This document shows positions 26,431-34,410 of a stretch of DNA of 43,097 bases, piece by piece (within the stretch, counting starts at the first letter, position 1; the number at the start of each line of letters is the position of its first letter). The DNA is from Polaromonas sp. UBA5171 (GTDB taxonomy: Bacteria > Pseudomonadota > Gammaproteobacteria > Burkholderiales > Burkholderiaceae_C), in the NCBI GenBank assembly GCA_002413395.1, contig DHWX01000026.1:1-43097 (forward strand), read 5' to 3'. A model generated the notes under the pieces. That model worked only from the letters and a program-made list of their open reading frames with translations. It was not told the origin of the DNA and searched no databases. A program made the position numbers and the translations under genes.

Positions 26431-28717
26431 ACATCATCTTCACGCCTTCGCCCGCGTCAATGTTGGGCGCCGCAGGAAATTCGCGCAAATTCTGCACGAT
26501 AAGCGGGTTGCGCGCCTTGCTACCGATACGTGCAATATTGCCCGCCGTAATGTTGCCCGGAAAGGTGCCGGGGCTTTCCACTTCGATGAGGTCGTCAAAA
26601 ATGCGCACGAAAATATCGCGGTTCAAACGGTAGTCACGGTGAATGACGGCGTTGACGATGGCCGCTGCGAGTGACGGCCTGAACAAACCGGGGCGTATCC
26701 ACTTGAAGCGTTTCTTGTATTGACCGGCGTACTGCGCATAGACCGCACTGGCGCGTGCCATGCCGTCGGGGATGCCGTCTGCTTCAGTCGCAGCTTCCAC
26801 CATGCCGTCGAGCAGGTCTTCGGGGTCGCCTTCCACGCCATCAGCATCTTCGTCCACGCGCTCCAAGTCCAGCAGGCCAGCGTCAAGCACACCCACGGGC
26901 AAGTCGAGCCCGTTTTCAATGGCGTACAAATAGATTTGGTTGCGCAAGATGTGCCGGTCAATCGACTGCAGAAACGAGAAACCGTTCGACTCCAGCCGCT
27001 TGAACAGGTTGGTGCGGCAAAAACCCATCAGGCGTTTGCCTGCACGGCCCAGGTTTTCGATGATTTTGCGTTCGGCGGGCGTAGCAGTCTTTTCGGCCTG
27101 CGGCTCGACATAAAGGCCCAGGCCGTAGCGTGGCACATGCAGCGCATTGATCTGGTCCACCACCTCGGGCGAATAAAGCCGGGCATAGCGGTCGGCAGGG
27201 TCCGCCTCATCAACCGTGAACTGGAGCGACACGGGTTTACGTACCGGGAAGTAGCGCTTCTCGCCATCCTGGCCTGCAATATAGCGGCGGCCCTGTTTGT
27301 CAGCCTCGGTGTAATGCTGAATGATAAAGCTGCGGGTATGGCGCACCATGTAGAGGCGAATCAACTCGCGCCAGTCATCGAACTCGTCGCTCTTTTCAAT
27401 GGCGAGGATGGAGTTGACCCGGCACTGGTGCTTGCGCTCAAACTCTGCTTCGCTCATGCCTATTTTGCGCATGTGATGTTCGGGGCGAATGCCGATGTTG
27501 GCTTTTTCGTCAATGAACAAACGCAACTGGGACGACAGGTCTGCCTTGCTTTTGTTGTACGGGGTGGCGGTGAGCAGAATGACCTTGGCATCACAGCTTT
27601 TGATGTAGTCGGCAATGGCTTTGTAGCGCCGGCCTTCGCGGTTGCGCAGGTTGTGGCTTTCGTCAATCAGCACCAGACGGTAGCGCTTGAGGTCAGGCAG
27701 CTTTTTGGTCACTTGCGAAACCGGCAACACCATGCCGCGCAGGCCGTATTCAGTTCGGTAGCGCTCCCACATGGGCTCCAGGTTTTTGGGACAGATGATG
27801 AGGGTTTCATAGCCCAGGTCGTCCTCAAACATGCGGGCCAGAGCGGTCGCCATCATGGTTTTACCAAGGCCAACCACATCACCAATCATCACGCCGCCAC
27901 GGCGGTGCAAGTGCCGGGCAGCAATCTTGACGGCGCTTTTTTGAAACTCGAACAGCTCCTGCTCAAACCGCCCAGGCAAACGGAACTGAGTTAAGCCCGC
28001 TCGCGCTTCGGTGCTGAGGTGGTAGGCAATATTCAGATAAATGTGGTGCGGAGGAATGGCTTCTTCACGTGCCCAACTGCCTTCGATAATGGCGGCGAGA
28101 TCAGCCGACACATCCAGCGCCCAGCGGTCGCCCCAGCGGGCATCGAACCAGTTGAACAGTTTTTCCGTGGCTTGGTGGTCCAGCACGTCCACATTCAGCT
28201 CGCCTTGGCGTGACAAACCAGACAGCGTAAGGTTGCTGCTGCCCACAAAGCCCGTGATGGGGTTGTTCACATCGTCACGGAACAGCAAGTAGAGCTTGGC
28301 GTGCAAGGGGTAAGGCAGAAAGAGCTTGACCACCACCTGCCCGGCGCGCAATTGCCGGGCCAGGCAGCGCAAACCGGCTTCGTCTTGCCCGGTAGGAATG
28401 CCCAGGGTAATCTGCTCGCGCAGGTGGGCCGCAAACTGGGTTTTGAGGCGGCTGGCGGTGGCGTTGTCGATCAGGCCTGACTCGTCGGCCTGCCTGTATA
28501 GCTCGCGTATTTCTTCATGCGGAGGGCGCTGCATGCCAACAAGCACCCGGCAAATCTGCCCCTGTTCGGGTTGCCAGGTCTGGACAATATCGTCGATAGC
28601 CTGCCAGCCACGCAGATTGAAATAACCTATGCAAAAGTCCGCGCGCTTCGATTGCAAAAGCGTTGGGCGCAATGTGTCGAGCAGCTTTTGGTCGATGTTG
28701 TCAAATATGCGCGGCAT
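26339..28717 (-). CDS. Chimeric PLD nuclease-SF2 helicase fused to AlbA_2-type C-terminus
   Basis: 792 aa. Residues 1-220: PLD-type nuclease domain with HAKLYLLFRDD and GSSNLT. Residues about 240-640: SNF2/DEAD-like helicase core with GDVVGLGKTMMA (motif I), VLIDESHNLRN (II) and LLTATPYN (III). The second helicase lobe with motifs V and VI is missing. After KRFKWIRPGLF the protein runs in frame into LAAAIVNAVIHRDYRLNRDI, FDDLIEVESPGTFPGNIT and NPLIVQNLREF, the C-terminal part of AlbA_2/HATPase_c_4 (RecG-like) regulators. The last 23 residues are a frameshift product. Most likely a deletion fused two neighbouring genes. PLD-helicases of this shape are common in anti-phage or restriction islands; activity is doubtful without the second lobe. 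Confidence 0.8.
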   Translation of the reverse strand: MPRIFDNIDQKLLDTLRPTLLQSKRADFCIGYFNLRGWQAIDDIVQTWQPEQGQICRVLVGMQRPPHEEIRELYRQADESGLIDNATASRLKTQFAAHLREQITLGIPTGQDEAGLRCLARQLRAGQVVVKLFLPYPLHAKLYLLFRDDVNNPITGFVGSSNLTLSGLSRQGELNVDVLDHQATEKLFNWFDARWGDRWALDVSADLAAIIEGSWAREEAIPPHHIYLNIAYHLSTEARAGLTQFRLPGRFEQELFEFQKSAVKIAARHLHRRGGVMIGDVVGLGKTMMATALARMFEDDLGYETLIICPKNLEPMWERYRTEYGLRGMVLPVSQVTKKLPDLKRYRLVLIDESHNLRNREGRRYKAIADYIKSCDAKVILLTATPYNKSKADLSSQLRLFIDEKANIGIRPEHHMRKIGMSEAEFERKHQCRVNSILAIEKSDEFDDWRELIRLYMVRHTRSFIIQHYTEADKQGRRYIAGQDGEKRYFPVRKPVSLQFTVDEADPADRYARLYSPEVVDQINALHVPRYGLGLYVEPQAEKTATPAERKIIENLGRAGKRLMGFCRTNLFKRLESNGFSFLQSIDRHILRNQIYLYAIENGLDLPVGVLDAGLLDLERVDEDADGVEGDPEDLLDGMVEAATEADGIPDGMARASAVYAQYAGQYKKRFKWIRPGLFRPSLAAAIVNAVIHRDYRLNRDIFVRIFDDLIEVESPGTFPGNITAGNIARIGSKARNPLIVQNLREFPAAPNIDAGEGVKMMFAEMAAAKLYPPPVQPKHRSRRRDRHRDFA

Positions 28718-28794
28718 GGGTGTGCGTTGTGCTTGCTGTGTTGATTTTCATGTCCTGAGGGAGAATACCCTTAAATTCTTCCAAAGCTCCCGCC

Positions 28795-29961
28795 ATGAAT
28801 CGCAACCTCTGGCTGCTGGCCATCTGCCAGGGCCTGTTTCTCACCAACAACGTCACCTTCATCGCCATCAACGGCCTGGTCGGCCTGAATCTGGCGCCGC
28901 TGGGCTGGATGGCCACCTTGCCGGTGATGGGCTATGTGGTGGGCGGGGCGCTGTCCACCGGTCTGGTCGCACGCACGCAGCGCCGCTTTGGCCGTAAAAC
29001 ATCGTTCCAGCTTGGGTTGGCGGTGGCCTTTGTCTCGGCCTTGCTTTGCGGCTATGCAGCCTACCAGCACAACTTCTGGCTGCTGATCACCGCCACGGTC
29101 ATTGCCGGTTACTACAACGCCAATGCGCAGCTGTACCGCTTTGCTGCCGCCGAATTGGCGCTGCCAGCCTTTCGGGAAAAAGCGGTTTCTCTGGTCATGG
29201 CGGGCGGCCTGCTGGGTGCCGTGGCGGGGCCTAATCTGGCAGCCGGCACGCGCAACCTGACCAACGTACCATTCGGCGGGGCCTATCTGGCACTGGCGGG
29301 TGTGGCATTGCTGGCGATGGCGCTGCTGGCTTTTGTACGGTTTCCGCCACCAGCGCGGCAGGCAGCCAGCGGTGGCCGCCCGATGAGCGAAATCATGCGC
29401 CAGCCCGCCTTCATCGTTGCCGCTGCCGCCAGTGCGCTGGGCTATGGCGTGATGAACCTGCTGATGGCTGCCACGCCGATTGCCATGCAAATCTGCAGCC
29501 TGCCATTTTCCGACGTGGCGCTGGTGCTGGAATGGCATGTGATCGGCATGTTTGCGCCGGGGTTTTTTACCGGCCACCTGATCAGGCGCTTTGGTACGCT
29601 GCCGATCATGGCGGTGGGGCTGGCGCTCAATCTGCTGTGCGTGGCGATTGCGCTGTCGGGGGTGGATTTCACGCAGTTTCTGGCGGCGCTCTTTTTACTG
29701 GGGCTGGGCTGGAATTTTCTCTTCACCGGCGCGACGACCCTGGCACTGACGGCGTACCGACCGGAAGAAAAGGACCGGGCCCAGGGCGCACTCAACTTTT
29801 GCGTGTTTGTGGTGCTGGCCGTCTCTTCGCTGACCTCTGGCGTGCTGGTCACTACCCAGGGATGGACGCTGCTCAATTGGGGCAGCTTGTTACCACTGGG
29901 TCTGACTGGGTTGGCCCTGGCGTGGCTTGCGCTGAAGCGCTGGCAAAGCCAGAATACCTGA
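28795..29961 (+). CDS. Major facilitator superfamily transporter
   Basis: 388 aa with twelve hydrophobic helices. The loop after helix 2 (RTQRRFGRKTSFQLGL) is the MFS motif A, and the second half repeats the pattern (GHLIRRFGTLPIMAVGL). Inner membrane carrier; substrate unknown. The start MNRNLWLLAICQG is the first ATG after the intergenic region and directly precedes helix 1. Confidence 0.88.
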   Translation: MNRNLWLLAICQGLFLTNNVTFIAINGLVGLNLAPLGWMATLPVMGYVVGGALSTGLVARTQRRFGRKTSFQLGLAVAFVSALLCGYAAYQHNFWLLITATVIAGYYNANAQLYRFAAAELALPAFREKAVSLVMAGGLLGAVAGPNLAAGTRNLTNVPFGGAYLALAGVALLAMALLAFVRFPPPARQAASGGRPMSEIMRQPAFIVAAAASALGYGVMNLLMAATPIAMQICSLPFSDVALVLEWHVIGMFAPGFFTGHLIRRFGTLPIMAVGLALNLLCVAIALSGVDFTQFLAALFLLGLGWNFLFTGATTLALTAYRPEEKDRAQGALNFCVFVVLAVSSLTSGVLVTTQGWTLLNWGSLLPLGLTGLALAWLALKRWQSQNT

Positions 29962-30027
29962 ACCGGGGGGCGGGTCTCTCGGTCAGCTGTATTCATTCCT
30001 CCTTATTCATTAACTTTGGAGTCGCTC

Positions 30028-30462
30028 ATGGGATTATTTGATTCAGTATTGGGCGCGCTCATGAACCAGGGCCAGCAGTCCCAGTCAGCCCCAGCGGGCG
30101 GCGGGACGGGTCTGGGTGGCATCATGGGCATGCTTGGCAATGATGGCGAACACGGCGGCCTGAGCGGCCTGGTGAGCAAGTTTGAACAAGTCGGCTTGGG
30201 CGGCGCCATGAAATCGTGGATTGGCGGCGGCCCCAATCAGCCGGTATCTGGCGAGCAAATCACCAGCGCCCTGGGTTCGGGCACCATTTCCGACATTGCC
30301 GCCAAACTGGGCGTGAATCCCGACGAGGCCGCCGATCAGCTCTCGCAACTCTTGCCAGGCATCATCAATCACCTGACACCTGAAGGCCAGGCACCGCAGC
30401 AAGGCCTGGGCAACAGCAGCGACCTGATGGGCATGCTGGGGGGCCTGCTGGAAAGACGCTAA
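30028..30462 (+). CDS. yidB: YidB family protein (DUF937)
   Basis: 144 aa. It begins MGLFDSVLGALMNQ and includes a glycine-rich linker, GLSGLVSKFEQVGLGGAMKSW and ALGSGTISDIAAKLGV, the YidB signature. GGAG lies 6-7 bases upstream of the ATG; an in-frame TTG farther up is not needed. Function not established. Confidence 0.9.
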   Translation: MGLFDSVLGALMNQGQQSQSAPAGGGTGLGGIMGMLGNDGEHGGLSGLVSKFEQVGLGGAMKSWIGGGPNQPVSGEQITSALGSGTISDIAAKLGVNPDEAADQLSQLLPGIINHLTPEGQAPQQGLGNSSDLMGMLGGLLERR

Positions 30463-30496
30463 GCATCGGAGGCGCCATTTTTGCTTTTCTTTTTAT

Positions 30497-31426
30497 TCAA
30501 AATCTGGCATCAAGCCAGACTCTGAGCGTATCAAACACCGGTGCGGTATCCACTTCATTGAAGATTTCGTGGTAGAGCCCGTCAAAGCATTTCGCGGTGA
30601 CCGTGCCCGGTTTGACGGCCGGTGAACTGGCGGCGATTTGCGCAAAGGCGCGGCTGCCGGCCGGGTTGACCAGCCGATCGGCACCCGCATACATCAGCAG
30701 CGTGGGGGTGCTCCAGTGGGCAGCGCTCGCCACCGTGGCTGGGCCAGCCGTGGCAATGAACTGGCCGAGCCGCGGCGAAATTTTGTTGTGCACCAGGTCG
30801 TCGGCCAGATATTTCCTGACGACTTGCGGGTCGTGGGAAAGGTAGTGGGGGTTCAGTCCGTTGCCAACGCACAGATTGGGCGCAATCCGCGGCATCACGG
30901 CGAGCAGCAGCTTTTGAAAACCGCTGAGCCCCGCATCCAGCGCAGGCGATGACATCACCAGCCCATCCACCGGGCGCATCTTTAGCCCGACAAACCGGCC
31001 CACCACCAGGCCACCCAAGCTATGTCCGAACAGAATCAGCGGCAGCGGTTGTGGCGCGCCATCGAAAGCGCTGGCCAGTTGCGGCAGGCGCAGGCAGTGC
31101 AAGCGCGTGTCATCGACCATCTCGGCCAAATCTTCCAGGAGTGTCGCGTTTTCGGGCAGCGCACCGCGCTTCCCGCCAGAGCGACCGTGGCCGCGTTGGT
31201 CATAGGCCCGTACTGTAAAACCCCATTCAAGCAACTGTTGCGCCACCTGCTCGTAACGCCCGGCATGCTCGCCCAGACCATGAACAATCAGCACCACGCC
31301 GCGCGGCGGGAGCGCATCGCGGCCCGACTGGCCCATTTCGCTTCCCCAGTCGTCGACGGGCCACTCATGAAGAGCCAAATTCTCACCATCGCGGGCGGTA
31401 AAAGGCGCCAAAATCGTGGAGTACAT
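30497..31426 (-). CDS. Alpha/beta hydrolase (monoacylglycerol lipase-like)
   Basis: 309 aa. A serine hydrolase of the Hydrolase_4 family: oxyanion segment VLIVHGLGEHAGRY, nucleophile elbow GHSLGG, acidic residue in YAGADRLVNP and histidine in GLYHEIFNE. The HGLGEHxxRY signature is typical of bacterial monoacylglycerol lipases and lysophospholipases. No signal peptide, so probably cytosolic. Convergent with yidB. Confidence 0.9.
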   Translation of the reverse strand: MYSTILAPFTARDGENLALHEWPVDDWGSEMGQSGRDALPPRGVVLIVHGLGEHAGRYEQVAQQLLEWGFTVRAYDQRGHGRSGGKRGALPENATLLEDLAEMVDDTRLHCLRLPQLASAFDGAPQPLPLILFGHSLGGLVVGRFVGLKMRPVDGLVMSSPALDAGLSGFQKLLLAVMPRIAPNLCVGNGLNPHYLSHDPQVVRKYLADDLVHNKISPRLGQFIATAGPATVASAAHWSTPTLLMYAGADRLVNPAGSRAFAQIAASSPAVKPGTVTAKCFDGLYHEIFNEVDTAPVFDTLRVWLDARF

Positions 31427-31497
31427 ATTGCGCTAGCCTGTGTGGAACAACGCGGATTGAACTCACCGATATTAAAGCACCGGCGCGATAGGCGGTT

Positions 31498-33030
31498 TCA
31501 ACCCGGTACCCGGGCGATCACCTGGGCCACTGCGGCGGTCAATTTTTTGGCATACGGCACATGCAAAAATTCATTGGGTCCGTGGGCATTGCTCTTGGGG
31601 CCCAGCACGCCGCAAACCATCATTTGCGCCCGTGGAAATGCCTGGCTCAGCATGCTCATCAGCGGGATCGTGCCGCCTTCGCCCATGGCGCCGCAGGGTG
31701 CGCCAAAAAAGCTCCGCGAGGCATCATGGAGGGCCTTTTCAAACCATGGCTGGGTAGCTGGCGCGTTCCAGCCGCTGGCACCGCCATGGCTTTCAAATGT
31801 GACGCTGGCCTGGTAAGGCGCGTTGTCTTCCAGCAAGGTCTTGAGTTCCCGCACCGCCGTGCTGGCGTCAATCAGCGGCGGAAAACGCAGCGAAAGCTTG
31901 AAGGCGGTGTAAGGCCGCAGCACATTGCCCGCATCCTTGAGCGCTGGAAACCCCTCGGCGCCGGTCACACTCAGCGTCGGCCGCCAGGTGCGGTTCAGCA
32001 GCGCCTGCAGCGGATCGATGGTGGTGGGCAGCGCAAAATGGGGGGCACCTTCGCAGTCGTAGTGCGCCCATGGGAAGCGCTTGTAGATTTCGTCATCCAA
32101 AATTTGGGCCGTGGCCTGCGCCTGCGCCAGCCGCTCGGCCGGGATTTCGCAGTGAAAGCCTTGTGGCAGCAAACGCCCGGTCTGGCTGTCTTCCAGACGG
32201 TCAAGCAGCTGGCGCAGAATGCGAAAACTCGACGGCACCAGGCCACTGGCGTCACCCGAGTGAATGCCTTCGGTCAGCACCTCGACTTTCAGCACGCCCG
32301 ACGCATTGCCGCGCAGGCTGGTGGTCAGCCACAGCTGGTCGTAGTTACCGGCGCCCGAGTCCAGACACACCACCAGCGCCACCTCGCCCAGCCGCTCTCT
32401 GAGTGCGTTCAGGTACGGTAGCAAGTCATAAGAACCGCTTTCTTCGCAGGTTTCGATCAGTCCGACGATGCGCGGATGCGGCACGTTCTGGCTTTTGAGC
32501 GTCTGCACGGCGGCAATGCTGGCGTACACCGCGTAGCCGTCATCGGCGCCGCCACGGCCATAGAGCTTGCCGTCTTCATACTTCGGCGTCCAGGGGCCGA
32601 GGTCATTGCGCCAGCCGCTGAACTCGGGCTGCTTGTCCAGGTGCCCGTACATCAGCACGGTGGGATGCGCCCCCACGCTCGGCACTGCGTGTCCTTCGCT
32701 GCCCTCCGCGGGGGCCTTCACGTTCGAATCAGCATGAGTTGCCGGAATTTCGAAAAACAGCACCGGCGTGCGCCCTTCCAGCCGCACGATTTCCAGCCTG
32801 AGACCTTCGACTTTTTGTGCCTCTACCCAACTGGCGGCGTTGCGCATGACGGTGTCGATAAAGCCATGCCGCGCCCAGTCGCTGTCAAATGCGGGGGATT
32901 TGGCGGGAATGGCGATGTAGTCTGTCAACTGCTTGACGATGTCGTCGTCCCATTGCGCGGTGACCTGTGATAGGGCTTGGGCAGTGTTGAACTGGCTGGC
33001 GGGTATTTCGGGGTGCAAAGGGGCATTCAT
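31498..33030 (-). CDS. M20 family metallopeptidase (dipeptidase) with repeat-derived insert
   Basis: 510 aa from MNAPLHPEIPAS. Metal ligands of the M20 family are recognisable: LMYGHLDKQPEF (His, Asp), GRGGADDGYAVY (bridging Asp), TCEESGSYDL (catalytic Glu pair), and a dimerisation domain from about residue 240. It probably cleaves dipeptides or N-acyl amino acids. Directly before the HLDKQ strand, residues 104-120 (APAEGSEGHAVPSVGA) are encoded by a diverged copy of the same 47-bp element that interrupts amgK. Confidence 0.9.
   Translation of the reverse strand: MNAPLHPEIPASQFNTAQALSQVTAQWDDDIVKQLTDYIAIPAKSPAFDSDWARHGFIDTVMRNAASWVEAQKVEGLRLEIVRLEGRTPVLFFEIPATHADSNVKAPAEGSEGHAVPSVGAHPTVLMYGHLDKQPEFSGWRNDLGPWTPKYEDGKLYGRGGADDGYAVYASIAAVQTLKSQNVPHPRIVGLIETCEESGSYDLLPYLNALRERLGEVALVVCLDSGAGNYDQLWLTTSLRGNASGVLKVEVLTEGIHSGDASGLVPSSFRILRQLLDRLEDSQTGRLLPQGFHCEIPAERLAQAQATAQILDDEIYKRFPWAHYDCEGAPHFALPTTIDPLQALLNRTWRPTLSVTGAEGFPALKDAGNVLRPYTAFKLSLRFPPLIDASTAVRELKTLLEDNAPYQASVTFESHGGASGWNAPATQPWFEKALHDASRSFFGAPCGAMGEGGTIPLMSMLSQAFPRAQMMVCGVLGPKSNAHGPNEFLHVPYAKKLTAAVAQVIARVPG
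32669..32715 (-). repeat. Diverged 47-bp repeat inside the M20 peptidase gene
   Basis: Read on the coding strand it runs from GCCCCCGCGGAGGGC to AGCGTGGGGGC. It has the same 47-base length as amgK 24197-24243, with 38 identical positions by hand count, the same orientation relative to the gene and the same codon phase. Peptides: APSGGSAVREATSVGA in AmgK, APAEGSEGHAVPSVGA here. Confidence 0.7.
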
Positions 33031-33076
33031 AGCCAAACTCCAATAGAGTGAACAATTATTTGCTGGTTGGGGCGCT

Positions 33077-33940
33077 TCAGGTGGTGCTGGCCATGGCTTC
33101 GCCCAGCTTAATCCCGCGGCCGGGTAGCCATTCGGGGTTGAACTTTAGCGGGCCTTGCGGAAACAGCATGACGACAGTGGAGCCCAGTAAAAAGCGGCCC
33201 ATCTCCTCGCCTTGCTTCAAGATGATGGCGGGCGTTGCTGGTGCAGGGTAATGCCACTCGCGCACCGCCTTGCCGCGCGGCGGATTCACCACGCCATGCC
33301 ACACCGTGGCCATGCTGCCGACAATGGTGGCACCAACCAGCACCAGTGCAAAGGACCCCGACAACCCATCCGTCGACTCGAACACGCACACCACCCGCTC
33401 GTTGCGCGCAAACAGGCCAGGCACGCCACGCGCGGTGACCGGGTTGACTGAAAACAACTCCCCGGGCACGTGAATCATGCGCCTCAAGCGTCCGCTTGCA
33501 GGCATGTGAATCCGGTGGTAATCCCGCGGGCTCAGGTACAGCGTGGCAAAGTGGCCGTTCTGGAACTGCGCCGCCAGTGCCGTGTCGCCCCCCAGCAGCG
33601 CGGTGGTGGAATAGCGGTGGCCTTTGGCCTGAAAAATTTGGTTCTGTTCAATCGCACCAAACTGGCTGATGGCCCCATCCACCGGGCAGATCAGCGCGGA
33701 CCGCGCCAGCGGCCGCACGCCAGGCTTGAGGGCGCGCGTGAAAAAATCATTGAAGGTGCGGTAGCTGGCGCTGTCGGAATTCACCGCCTCGGCCATGTTC
33801 ACCTGGTATTTGCCGACAAACCAGCGAATCAGCGCGGTGGTGAGCCAGCCGCGCTCGCGCGACGCGACAAAACCCGCGAAAGCGGTGAGCGCCTGCTTGG
33901 GCAGCAGGTATTGAAGAAGGACAAATAAACGGTCGGGCAC
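33077..33940 (-). CDS. psd: Phosphatidylserine decarboxylase proenzyme
   Basis: 287 aa. Converts phosphatidylserine to phosphatidylethanolamine at the inner membrane. The LGST self-cleavage motif that creates the pyruvoyl group is in FLLGSTVVMLF, and VDGAIS and YHRIHMP hold the conserved Asp and His. Initiation appears to be at GTG (VPDRLFVLLQYLLPKQ); the ATG at 33950 is in another frame. Length and motifs are intact. Confidence 0.94.
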   Translation of the reverse strand: MPDRLFVLLQYLLPKQALTAFAGFVASRERGWLTTALIRWFVGKYQVNMAEAVNSDSASYRTFNDFFTRALKPGVRPLARSALICPVDGAISQFGAIEQNQIFQAKGHRYSTTALLGGDTALAAQFQNGHFATLYLSPRDYHRIHMPASGRLRRMIHVPGELFSVNPVTARGVPGLFARNERVVCVFESTDGLSGSFALVLVGATIVGSMATVWHGVVNPPRGKAVREWHYPAPATPAIILKQGEEMGRFLLGSTVVMLFPQGPLKFNPEWLPGRGIKLGEAMASTT

Positions 33941-34012
33941 AGGCGCTCATGGCAGTAGGAGTCGCAGCATTTTATCGGTCGGCGCAAAAATGCCGGCGTG
34001 GGCCTGACGGGG

Positions 34013-34201
34013 TCAGTGCGTCGGGTAACCCGCTTCGGTCAGCGCCGCCGCCACCGTTTGCCGGTCTTTGGAGGTTTCAAGCGTCACCTTCTTGGTGGCA
34101 ATATCCACGCTGATCTGCGCGCCGGGATCAAGTGATTTGACGGTTTCGGTGATGGCCTTGACACAGTGGCCACAACTGATGGCCGGGACATTGAATTCCA
34201 T
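34013..34201 (-). CDS. copZ: Copper chaperone (CopZ-like HMA domain)
   Basis: 62 aa single heavy-metal-associated domain with the metal-binding pair in ISCGHCVKAI; note the His between the cysteines. AAGGA lies about 6-9 bases before the ATG. It is transcribed away from copA from its own MerR-type promoter (34247-34277), so copper should induce both. It probably shuttles Cu(I) to the CopA pump. Confidence 0.9.
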   Translation of the reverse strand: MEFNVPAISCGHCVKAITETVKSLDPGAQISVDIATKKVTLETSKDRQTVAAALTEAGYPTH

Positions 34202-34246
34202 GATATTTCCTTGGATCGTTGAGAAATGAACAATTGACAGTGATGC

Positions 34247-34277
34247 AGTCTGAACCTTCCCATGGGGGTAGGGTCAA
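34247..34277 (-). promoter_or_regulatory. CueR-type promoter for copZ
   Basis: On the minus strand: TTGACC (-35), a 19-bp spacer and CAGACT (-10). The spacer holds the imperfect dyad CCTACCCCCATGGGAAGGTT. A 19-bp spacer with such a dyad is the hallmark of promoters twisted by MerR-family activators. The regulator is probably the nearby cueR product. Confidence 0.75.
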
Positions 34278-34327
34278 GCTATTTTCCTTCATCCACAAAG
34301 TCTTCGGCACCTGGTTCAGTCGCCGGC

Positions 34328-34358
34328 TTGACTCTGCCATGGTGGTAAGGTTCAGACT
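34328..34358 (+). promoter_or_regulatory. CueR-type promoter for copA-cueR
   Basis: TTGACT (-35), a 19-bp spacer and CAGACT (-10). The spacer contains CTGCCATGGTGGTAAGGTT, similar to the copZ promoter read in the opposite direction. The two promoters point apart with 50 bp between their -35 elements. Confidence 0.75.
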
Positions 34359-34410
34359 ATGGTTCTTGGCGCCATTTTTACGCCAGCCTATTTGCTGAAA
34401 GAAAGCCCTT

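Noticed and set aside
30694..30714. AGCAGCGTGGGGGTGCTCC resembling the end of the 47-bp element
   Set aside because: Only about 10 bases match, and it encodes an ordinary, conserved strand of the hydrolase (TPTLLMYAGAD). Treated as chance.
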